Shown piece by piece: positions 1 to 4,582 of a stretch of 5,441 nucleotides of DNA (its first letter is position 1; each line of letters starts with the position of its first letter). The notes below the pieces were generated by a model. The model was given only the letters and a program-made list of their open reading frames with translations, was not told where the DNA came from and made no database searches. Source of the DNA: Desulfobacterales bacterium. GTDB lineage: Bacteria > Desulfobacterota > Desulfobacteria > Desulfobacterales > QNYZ01. A program made the translations under genes and the position numbers. The DNA lies in contig JAOZUU010000219.1 in NCBI GenBank assembly GCA_029938515.1, forward strand, positions 1-5,441, given 5' to 3'.

Positions 1-76
1 AAATAATCCGTGTCAAAAAAAATGGCTATTTATTTGTTCTGAATAACGAGGTCTGGATTTTAAAGAAGGAAAAAAA

Positions 77-964
77 ATGTTTAACGCATTACCGGGACAA
101 GTACGAGGCGTTCTGTCTTTGATTCTTTATGCCCTGAACACGGTATTTTGGTGTTCGCTCTTGTTTATGATGGCAGTGGCCAAGGCCCTGGTTCCCCTGG
201 AATCCTGGCGGCGCGGGTGCAGTCGCGTACTTCATGCCATCGGCGAGAGCTGGATTGGGATGAATAACCTGAATCAGAAACTGACCGGCAATACTCACTG
301 GGACATTAAAGGGGCGGAAGCACTTGATCGGTCGGATTGGTATCTGGTTTTATCCAATCATCAAACCTGGGTGGATATCCTTGTTCTCCAGAGGGTATTT
401 AATCGAAAGATTCCGTTCTTGAAATTTTTCATTAAAAGAGAATTGTTCTGGTTTCCGGTTTTGGGCCAGGCCTGGTGGGCGCTGGATTTTCCGTTTATCA
501 AACGGTACACGAAAAAATTTCTCCAAAAAAAACCCCACTTAAGGGGTAAGGATCTGGAAATCACGCGCAAAGCCTGCCAAAAGTTTAAAAAGATTCCGGT
601 TTCAATCATGAATTTCGTGGAAGGCACGCGCTTTACCAATGAAAAGCACAACCGCCAGCATTCGTCCTATACGCATCTGCTTAAACCCAAAGCCGGAGGT
701 ATTGCTTTTGTACTCGGGGCCATGGGAGACCAGATTCACCATATACTGGATGTCACCATCGTTTATCCCGGCAAGACGCGAAGCTTCTGGGCGCTTCTGT
801 GCGGAAATATAAGGGAGATCAAAGTCCGGGTGCGGTCGATTTCGGTAGGATCTGAATTGCAGGGCGATTATATCAATGACGAATCTTTCCGGAAGAAGTT
901 GCAGCAGTGGCTGAACAGCTTGTGGGATGAAAAGGACCGGCGTATTGAGGAGATGATGACCTAA
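77..964 (+). CDS. yihG: YihG-type membrane acyltransferase (lysophosphatidic acid acyltransferase family)
   Basis: The 295-aa protein belongs to the PlsC/LPLAT acyltransferase superfamily. These enzymes move an acyl chain onto lysophospholipid (1-acyl-glycerol-3-phosphate) at the inner membrane. A hydrophobic N-terminal segment (about residues 11-36) should anchor it. The catalytic HX4D motif is NHQTWVD (residues 94-100, H95/D100). Motif II is ALDFPFIKRY (about 135-144), the glycerol-phosphate-binding motif is VEGTRFT (181-187), and LKPKAGG (202-208) is motif IV. The ending GDYIND...QQWLNSLW.EKDR closely matches E. coli YihG as I remember it, and the length fits (E. coli about 310 aa), so the gene looks complete. 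The start is supported by GAAGGA (65-70) six bases before the ATG. It seems monocistronic, with no gene following closely on the same strand. The family assignment is firm. The exact acyl and head-group specificity is inferred. Confidence 0.93.
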   Translation: MFNALPGQVRGVLSLILYALNTVFWCSLLFMMAVAKALVPLESWRRGCSRVLHAIGESWIGMNNLNQKLTGNTHWDIKGAEALDRSDWYLVLSNHQTWVDILVLQRVFNRKIPFLKFFIKRELFWFPVLGQAWWALDFPFIKRYTKKFLQKKPHLRGKDLEITRKACQKFKKIPVSIMNFVEGTRFTNEKHNRQHSSYTHLLKPKAGGIAFVLGAMGDQIHHILDVTIVYPGKTRSFWALLCGNIREIKVRVRSISVGSELQGDYINDESFRKKLQQWLNSLWDEKDRRIEEMMT

Positions 965-1011
965 CCCGGCAAAGCCGGTTGGAACGAAGTGGAAATCCCG
1001 ATTTATCGGGG
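965..1011. terminator. Two short hairpins after the acyltransferase, possible weak terminator
   Basis: CCGGC (966-970) pairs with GCCGG (974-978) over an AAA loop, extended by AA/TT with one bulged C. It begins directly after the TAA stop. A second hairpin pairs CCCGA (997-1001) with TCGGG (1006-1010) over TTTA. Neither is followed by a clear T-run, so intrinsic termination is uncertain. They may instead stabilise the 3' end of the mRNA or be REP-like debris. Confidence 0.3.
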
Positions 1012-1035
1012 AATATAATTGCAGATTGGCGATTG

Positions 1036-1057
1036 ATCCGCCGGGGGTATGGCGGAT
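1036..1057. repeat. 7-bp perfect inverted repeat (ATCCGCC/GGCGGAT)
   Basis: ATCCGCC at 1036-1042 is perfectly complemented by GGCGGAT at 1051-1057 across an 8-base G-rich loop (GGGGGTAT). It lies in non-coding DNA between the acyltransferase and the decayed genes. There is no T-tract, so it is not a classical terminator. Its role is unknown. Confidence 0.45.
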
Positions 1058-1080
1058 GGTATCGCTCCAGATATTTTCGC

Positions 1081-1103
1081 CACCAAGACACCAAGACTCG
1101 AAG
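1081..1103 (+). repeat. Tandem ACCAAGAC repeat (CACCAAGACACCAAGAC-type element)
   Basis: ACCAAGAC occurs twice back to back (1082-1089, 1090-1097), followed by TCGAAG. From memory, near-identical CACCAAGACACCAAGACACGAAG strings are scattered through many environmental genomes, including Desulfobacterota, often near genes for short GxxExxY proteins. No GxxExxY gene is readable here. It may be a leftover of such a unit. The repeat is seen directly; the association is recollection and would need a search. Confidence 0.4.
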
Positions 1104-1262
1104 TAAAGAATCTTGGTCCAGAGGAATAGGCTTTGGGTCACTCCTGAAAGGGGATAACGATACAAGTCATTTTGCTGAACCGCAGAATACCGAGCTTGGA
1201 AAGAACCAAATAGAGAAAAAAATCTATGAAACCATTGCCCGAATCACCATTATCGCTTTGTC

Positions 1263-1721
1263 TGGAAAGGATTTGAAGGGGTTGAAGATGCCCGTAACCT
1301 GATCCATTATTATCGCCTGACACCGGACAAACGGTTGGTCATGGGGGGCGGGCCTGTGGGCCTTACCTGGGCCAACACCTTGGATGCAGACAGCAACGAA
1401 GCCGCCTGGAAACATCTGGAAAGACATATTCGTTTTCTTTTTCCTTCCCTTGCCGACACGAAAATAACTCACCGGTGGGGCGGCCCTTTTTCCATTACGG
1501 TCAACTTGACCCCCTCACTGGGTTACCTGGGCAGCAAGAAAGCGGTGTTTAGTTTGGGATGTATCGGGCATGGGGTTTCGATGAGTCATCTGAATGCCTG
1601 TACGCTACGGGATCTTTTGCTGGAACGCCGAAGCGAACTGCTGGAATGCATCTGCGGCTGGGAACTCCGCAAGGCGCTGAATCTGTTTCGAAAGATGCTG
1701 GATGAGGTGTGGGAAAAATGA
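1263..1721 (+). pseudogene. C-terminal remnant of a DAO-type FAD-dependent oxidoreductase
   Basis: One open frame reads [20 protein letters not shown], then [35 protein letters not shown] and [20 protein letters not shown]. These are hallmarks of the C-terminal half of DAO-family FAD oxidoreductases (amine/glycine oxidase-like, related to gamma-glutamylputrescine oxidase). The HRWGG and [11 protein letters not shown] blocks lie at the substrate and FAD-binding C-terminal core. The N-terminal Rossmann FAD-binding half (GxGxxG) is absent: homology begins near 1263, a TGA sits at 1227-1229, and the first ATG (1335) lies mid-domain. After RRSELLE the usual segment (FVNRR..PWPPEPLR in relatives, from memory) seems shortened, leaving [12 protein letters not shown] in frame to a TGA at 1719-1721. 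About 150 of some 430-470 codons remain. It cannot bind FAD and is surely non-functional. Confidence 0.85.
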
Positions 1722-1728
1722 TGATAAC

Positions 1729-1821
1729 CTGAATCTTTATATTTTTGACCTTCAACTCCGCCTGTTGGTGATGGGCGCGGTTGAGCGGGTTGAAGTTGCC
1801 GTACGAACAACAATTCGCTGA
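1729..1821 (+). pseudogene. Fragment of an Abi_2 (AbiD/AbiF-like) abortive infection protein
   Basis: The frame reads LNLYIFDLQLRLLVMGAVER followed by VEVAVRTTIR and a TGA (1819-1821). Abi_2-family proteins (AbiD/AbiF, phage-resistance proteins of Gram-positive and Gram-negative bacteria) carry a conserved block of the form YxFDRKLRLLVxDAIERIEVAxRT near their N-terminal third, and this is a close match. About 30 of some 300 residues survive. The frame is open back to about 1702, overlapping the oxidoreductase tail in another frame, and there is no start or Shine-Dalgarno sequence that would make it a gene. The D-to-G change in the conserved DAIER (GAVER here) fits decay. Confidence 0.65.
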
Positions 1822-2024
1822 CGGATATTGCCCGGCACCGCGATGCGAAGCGAAGCGACTACATCATCCAGAACTGGATGCGTAACTGGAATACCATTGA
1901 ATTTCTTGGCATTTGGGAGCAGCTCAATAATCCTGATTTTAATTCCATCGAATTCGATGGAATTAGAAACCAGGGTGGTCTGAACAGCTTTTCTTTGATC
2001 CCGAAGTCCGCTGGTTTCCGGTAG
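1809..2024 (+). pseudogene. KilA-N domain fragment
   Basis: Frame 1809 onward reads NNNSLTDIARHRDAKRSDY, IIQNWMRNWNTIEFLGIWEQ, LNNPDFNSIEFDGIRNQGG and LNSFSLIPK before a TAG at 2022-2024. This is the N-terminal half of the KilA-N DNA-binding domain, typical of phage proteins and of small bacterial proteins near defence loci: SLTDIA, NWxRNxNTIEFLGxWEQLNNPxFNS, LNSFxLSPKxW. The second half (the IGIxSKxGRYGGTxAHxDIAFEFASWxS block) is missing. The start codon is also missing, and the domain begins inside the tail of the Abi_2-like fragment. Sequence identity to the consensus remains high, which suggests fairly recent loss. Confidence 0.85.
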
Positions 2025-2227
2025 CTGACGCGTTGTGGGAAACAAGTTACGAAAAATTGATACCGCCGTTGGTCCATCAACTTCGGGAAAAAGTGAAAAC
2101 CTATCGAGGAAATAACTACGATTGCGCTAGCAAAACCAGCTGGGCATTACTCAACGGGTGTTTTAATAAAAGAGCGGTTTGTATTGCTCCTCCTCGACAG
2201 GCGGAATGCCGTATCCGATATGATTGA
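1991..2227 (+). pseudogene. Fragment resembling a DEAD/DEAH (type III-like) restriction helicase
   Basis: The frame reads FFDPEVRWFPVADALWETSY, EKLIPPLVHQLREKVKTYRG and NNYDCASKTSWALLN, then degenerates (GCFNKRAV...) to a TGA at 2225-2227. From memory, FFDPExRWFPVxDAxWExxYEKLIPPLVHxIRxKV is a block in large DEAD/DEAH-box restriction enzyme subunits of the type III/BPTD_3080 kind, where it is followed by TxALLNWWF. The local GCF would be a damaged WWF. About 55 residues of an enzyme near 1000 aa are left, with neither helicase motifs nor nuclease present. An ATG at 2033 lies within the homology and has no good Shine-Dalgarno sequence. The family identity is moderately sure; the fragment status is sure. 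Confidence 0.5.
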
Positions 2228-2330
2228 TATCGACCATGGCACAGTTGATCGGGCGGATTACCGGTGATTTTGAGGGATTGGGGATATAAGCCGGCAGGAA
2301 ACTGATTTTCAAAAATCCCATTTCCAGAGA
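2163..2330 (-). pseudogene. Possible minus-strand C-terminal remnant, family unknown
   Basis: On the minus strand an open frame reads FLKISFLPAYIPNPSKSPV, IRPINCAMVDINHIGYGIPP and VEEEQYKPLFY, with the stop at 2163-2165. The composition looks protein-like. The stop falls where plus-strand restriction-helicase homology gives out, as expected if two debris pieces meet there. I do not recognise the family. The frame stays open to 2399, but its upstream part crosses the operator repeat and promoter region of the next gene and has no Shine-Dalgarno sequence, so only the C-terminal part is proposed. It could be a chance open frame. Confidence 0.25.
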
Positions 2331-2349
2331 AACGCCAAGGTAACATATA

Positions 2350-2386
2350 TTTTGCACAATAACGTGATGTATGTTACTGTGCAAAA
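2350..2386 (+). promoter_or_regulatory. Operator-like inverted repeat upstream of the nucleotidyltransferase module
   Basis: TTTTGCACAATAAC (2350-2363) and GTTACTGTGCAAAA (2373-2386) are complementary at 13 of 14 positions across a 9-base spacer. The module's first start codon follows 29 bases later. TAACAT (2341-2346), ATGTTA (2371-2376) and TAACAT (2394-2399) add a second set of alternating half-sites. The arms are AT-rich outside and the spacing suits a dimeric helix-turn-helix repressor rather than a terminator. AbiEi-type antitoxins are known to repress their own promoters through inverted repeats, so binding by the first gene product is a fair inference. Core promoter boxes are weak: TTGCAC (2352-2357) and TACTGT (2375-2380) lie 17 bases apart and would be embedded in the repeat. 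Confidence 0.6.
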
Positions 2387-2415
2387 AATACTTTAACATT
2401 AAGAGAAATATCGGG

Positions 2416-3399
2416 ATGCAAAATTTAGTTAATCGGCTGAAAATCTATTTATTGGATACACTTGGTATAGCGGTCAAGTTGTCGAAACCGACAAATCCGG
2501 GATCGCTTCCTTTTTTTCTTCAGGATATTTATGATGTGTTCCAGATCAGGTTGTTGAATGAAGAATTTATTATTTTGGCCTCAAAAAACGACAGTGAGCT
2601 TACCCCTGCGACAATTAATAAACATATCGATATCGTAAGCCAACAGCTTAAAATGAAAGCTGTTTTTGTACATTCCACCATTTCATCTTTTAACAGAAAA
2701 CGTCTGATCGAGCACAAAGTTCCTTTTGTCATACCGGGGAACCAGATGTATATCCCGGATTTGGGTATTGATTTGAGGGAATATTTTATTAAAAGAAAAT
2801 CAAAGACAGTCATCTTGGGACCATCCACTCAGGCCGTTATTCTCTACGCACTGACCCAAACAATGATCGAACCTTTAAACCCAACGCAATTAGCGGAAGC
2901 ACTTGGATATTCACGAATGGCGATGACCAGATCGCTCGATGAGATCGAATCCGCAGAGTTGGCTGAGGTATCGGTCGTGGGCAGGAAAAGATTGGTTTAT
3001 TTTGACAAAAACCGCAAGGAATTATGGGAAAAAGCGCTTCCTCATTTGAAAACGCCGGTAAGAGAAAACGTATGGCTGAAAGCTATGATCGATGAGTTGC
3101 CGGTCTGTCAAGCCGGTCTGACGGCCTTGGCATGCTATTCAATGTTGACTCCTCCGAAAAGACAGCTTTACGCAGCTTTTATCAAAGACTGGAAAGACAT
3201 AAAGCGTAAATATCCTCATGAAATTATTTCTTATCCGGATGAGGCAGAATATGAACTGGAGGTATGGAGCTACTCTCCGTGCTTATTCGCAAATGGTAAA
3301 ATAGTTGACCCATTCTCTCTGTATCTGAGTTTAAGAGATATTAAGGATGAACGCGTTGAATCCGCCATTGAAAAGATGATGGAGGGCATTGAATGGTAA
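2416..3399 (+). CDS. HTH protein, probable antitoxin/autorepressor of an AbiEii-like nucleotidyltransferase toxin
   Basis: This is a 327-aa soluble protein. The winged helix-turn-helix segment is central (about residues 146-175: LAEALGYSRMAMTRSLDEIE, then AELAEV) and is followed by a basic wing-like VVGRKRLVYF. MarR-like tools would probably label this region. A C-terminal region carries AGLTALACYSML and VDPFSLYLSL, a G-x-x-AL-x-x-YS pattern reminiscent of AbiEi/COG5340 antitoxins. Classical AbiEi has its helix-turn-helix at the N-terminus and is about 200-270 aa, so the architecture here differs. The frame is open from an ATG at 2371, but that codon lies inside the operator repeat. ATG 2416, with AAGAGA upstream, is the better start. 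The stop overlaps the next gene by 7 bases, so the two are co-translated. Function as antitoxin and autorepressor is inferred from the helix-turn-helix, operon order and operator. Confidence 0.8.
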   Translation: MQNLVNRLKIYLLDTLGIAVKLSKPTNPGSLPFFLQDIYDVFQIRLLNEEFIILASKNDSELTPATINKHIDIVSQQLKMKAVFVHSTISSFNRKRLIEHKVPFVIPGNQMYIPDLGIDLREYFIKRKSKTVILGPSTQAVILYALTQTMIEPLNPTQLAEALGYSRMAMTRSLDEIESAELAEVSVVGRKRLVYFDKNRKELWEKALPHLKTPVRENVWLKAMIDELPVCQAGLTALACYSMLTPPKRQLYAAFIKDWKDIKRKYPHEIISYPDEAEYELEVWSYSPCLFANGKIVDPFSLYLSLRDIKDERVESAIEKMMEGIEW

Positions 3400-4148
3400 G
3401 GGGACTTGGTATTTTCCGGGATTATTTCAAGGGTTATACGGATAAATATATTCTGATTGGCGGAACTGCGTGTGATTTAGCGATGGAAAATATGGGGCTT
3501 AATTTCAGAGCAACAAAAGATCTGGATATTGTCTTAATCTTGGAAGCCCTGAATGTTGAATTCGTAAATGTCTTTTGGAGTTTTATTAAAGAAGGGCAAT
3601 ATAAAAACAGGCAAAAAAGTACCGGCAAGAAACTGTTTTATCGTTTTTACGATCCCGAGAAGGAAGCCTTTCCTTATATGATAGAATTATTTTCTCGAAA
3701 ACCAGATGTATTTGAATTGCCCCTCGAGAGTCATTTAACCCCGATTCCCATTGATGAGACGGTTTCCAGCTTATCGGCTATTTTAATGGACAGCGATTAC
3801 TATGATTTTATTAAAAACGGGCAAAAGGTCACGGACGATCTTTCGATAATCTCACATGAATATCTGATTCCATTGAAATCAAGGGCCTGGTTGGATTTAT
3901 GTAAGATCAAAAGCTCGGGTAAGACTATCGACAGTAAAGACATCAAGAAACACAAAAACGATGTCTTCAGGCTTTATCAAATATTGTCCCTGGACACAGA
4001 TATTGCATTGCCTCAAACCATAGCAGATGACATGCGGATATTTTTAGAGAAGGTATCTGATGAGCCGCCTGATTTAAAAAGTCTGGGAATACGCAATACA
4101 TCGTTGGCAGAGATTATCGGTAATCTCAAAAAGATTTATAAGCTTTGA
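3393..4148 (+). CDS. AbiEii/AbiGii-like nucleotidyltransferase, probable toxin
   Basis: The 251-aa protein has the DNA polymerase beta-like nucleotidyltransferase signature of AbiEii/AbiGii/MenA toxins. The core is YILIGGTACDLAMENMG (GG at 23-24), then RATKDLDIVLI (D43 and D45, metal ligands), and a third acid in YMIELFSRKP (E98). A later basic block, LIPLKSRAWLDL (158-169), then SKDIKKHKNDVFRL (181-194), resembles the K...R...KD..D region of this family. The length is complete. Related toxins transfer nucleotides, for example to tRNA acceptor ends or using GTP, and arrest growth. The substrate here is unknown. GGAGG (3381-3385) sits seven bases before the ATG inside the upstream gene, so translation is coupled to the putative antitoxin. 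Family confidence is good; toxicity is inferred from family and operon. Confidence 0.85.
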   Translation: MVRGLGIFRDYFKGYTDKYILIGGTACDLAMENMGLNFRATKDLDIVLILEALNVEFVNVFWSFIKEGQYKNRQKSTGKKLFYRFYDPEKEAFPYMIELFSRKPDVFELPLESHLTPIPIDETVSSLSAILMDSDYYDFIKNGQKVTDDLSIISHEYLIPLKSRAWLDLCKIKSSGKTIDSKDIKKHKNDVFRLYQILSLDTDIALPQTIADDMRIFLEKVSDEPPDLKSLGIRNTSLAEIIGNLKKIYKL

Positions 4149-4247
4149 TGACGGAAAAAACAGGATATCATCCGCCTTGTTTCAGTAATAATATTATGAC
4201 TTTACAAATTTACCTCGAACATGTATAGGCTTTCAGATAATGTTTTT

Positions 4248-4266
4248 GTCCCGCTGCAAGCGGGAC
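4248..4266. repeat. Perfect 8-bp hairpin GTCCCGCT-GCA-AGCGGGAC
   Basis: GTCCCGCT (4248-4255) pairs fully with AGCGGGAC (4259-4266) around a GCA loop. A T-run precedes it on the plus strand rather than following it, so it does not terminate transcription on either strand by the usual rule. GTCCCGCT/AGCGGGAC palindromes of this type are common dispersed intergenic repeats (recollection). Confidence 0.7.
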
Positions 4267-4274
4267 TTGAGGGA

Positions 4275-4321
4275 GCCCCCCCTGAGTAAGTCGTACCATT
4301 CGTACGTCGTCGAAGGGGGGC
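4275..4321. repeat. REP-like C7/G6 hairpin with CTGAG...TCGAAG core and an enlarged loop
   Basis: GCCCCCC (4275-4281) pairs with GGGGGGC (4315-4321). Next to the stems are CTGAG (4282-4286) and TCGAA (4310-4314), the core of the widespread CCCTGAG..TGTCGAAGGG REP palindrome. Here the loop is about 33 bases and itself contains CGTAC (4292-4296) against GTACG (4302-4306), giving an inner stem. It lies inside the terminal inverted repeats. Confidence 0.55.
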
Positions 4322-4403
4322 GATCGATAACGCAGCCCAAAAATTTTATCTGGAAGACTATAGTTTGAATCAACAGACTGTGTCGTGAGGGAAGGGTTAT
4401 CAA

Positions 4404-4481
4404 ATGAATGATTCATTGGAAAAAGCAATAGCTGATAAGAATGGAAGAATGGTTTATGAAAAAGGGGATCAAATCAGATGA
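4404..4481 (+). CDS. Small ORF (25 codons) coupled to the SEC-C ORF
   Basis: The peptide begins MNDSLEKAIADKNGRMVYEK and ends GDQIR; it is charged and has no signal or membrane segment. A strong Shine-Dalgarno sequence (GAGGGAAGGG, 4387-4396) stands seven bases before the ATG. That is the best ribosome site in this part of the window and argues that translation starts here. Its TGA (4479-4481) overlaps the ATG (4478-4480) of the SEC-C ORF as ATGA, the classic arrangement for coupled translation. It may be a true small gene, or the 5' part of a once longer frame that joined the SEC-C sequence before a one-base shift. I do not recognise a family. Confidence 0.45.
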   Translation: MNDSLEKAIADKNGRMVYEKGDQIR

Positions 4482-4546
4482 AGGGAAGGAAAATCGGTAG
4501 AAATGACCCGTGCCCTTGCAGTAGTGGGAAAAAATATAAAAAATAA
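4478..4546 (+). pseudogene. SEC-C zinc-motif ORF cut exactly before its last two ligands
   Basis: The 22-codon frame ends GRNDPCPCSSGKKYKK. This is the SEC-C motif (GRNDPCPCGSGKKYKxCC/H), which binds one zinc through CxC...C[C/H] and occurs at the end of SecA and in many small proteins. Cys12 and Cys14 are present. The third ligand should come after eight residues, at codon 23, where the sequence has TAA, and codon 24 is TGA. The frame then continues open as ERDKKKNREKL into the ATG at 4583 of the next gene. The likeliest history is a single SEC-C-headed protein whose CC codons became stops. A truncated motif should not hold zinc normally. Confidence 0.7.
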
Positions 4547-4582
4547 TGAGAGCGCGATAAAAAGAAAAATCGCGAGAAGCTA

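Larger units (their letters stand above)
965..1262. other. Gene-free stretch with small hairpins and a tandem 8-mer
   Basis: I find no credible coding sequence here. A 107-codon open frame (979-1302) has no recognisable family, no Shine-Dalgarno sequence, and overlaps the reading frame of the oxidoreductase remnant. The stretch holds two short hairpins directly after the acyltransferase, a third hairpin at 1036-1057, and a tandem ACCAAGAC repeat. The distal part (about 1140-1262) may contain unrecognisable debris of the lost 5' portion of the oxidoreductase, but no frame there resembles it. In the oxidoreductase frame a stop (TGA 1227-1229) lies just before the homology begins. Confidence 0.6.
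4224..4362. mobile_element. 139-bp MITE/REP-like element with terminal inverted repeats
   Basis: The left end (4224-4248: TATAGGCTTTCAGATAATG, then TTTTTG) matches the reverse complement of the right end (4338-4362) at 21 of 25 positions. Mismatches fall at repeat positions 6, 10, 18 and 19. Inside lie two further hairpins, one of 8 bp and one GC-rich. There is no transposase gene, so if mobile it would be moved in trans. No clear target-site duplication is visible beyond TA-rich termini. Alternatives are a compound REP/BIME or a large structured RNA leader for the following small genes. Confidence 0.55.
4149..4403. other. Gene-free interval after the toxin gene
   Basis: I see no real coding sequence here. 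A 72-codon minus-strand frame (4210-4428) merely runs through palindromic repeat DNA. The first 75 bases are AT-rich with no T-tailed hairpin, so no terminator is evident for the toxin operon. The remainder is occupied by the MITE/REP-like element. The last 40 bases carry the leader and ribosome binding site of the small ORF at 4404. Confidence 0.6.

Noticed and set aside
1..76. Promoter for the acyltransferase
   Set aside because: AT-rich, but no -35/-10 pair with good match and spacing; only the ribosome site at 65-70 is clear.
602..1165. 187-codon minus-strand open frame
   Set aside because: Mostly antisense to the well-supported acyltransferase, with shadow-like composition.
979..1302. 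107-codon plus-strand open frame as a gene
   Set aside because: No Shine-Dalgarno, no recognisable family, crosses hairpins and the oxidoreductase remnant, whose motifs lie in another frame.
2371..2415. Upstream ATG start for the HTH protein
   Set aside because: The codon lies inside the inverted-repeat operator and would put 15 poorly conserved-looking residues before MQNLVNRL; ATG 2416 has the better ribosome site.
4248..4266. Intrinsic terminator for the nucleotidyltransferase operon
   Set aside because: The hairpin is strong but has no T-run after it on either strand; the T-run precedes it.
4210..4428. 72-codon minus-strand open frame
   Set aside because: It simply reads through the palindromic element, with no start signal.
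4544..4549. Selenocysteine or stop readthrough at the SEC-C cysteine codons
   Set aside because: TGA alone might fit, but the adjacent TAA is not a selenocysteine codon, and no clear SECIS-like hairpin is seen just after it.
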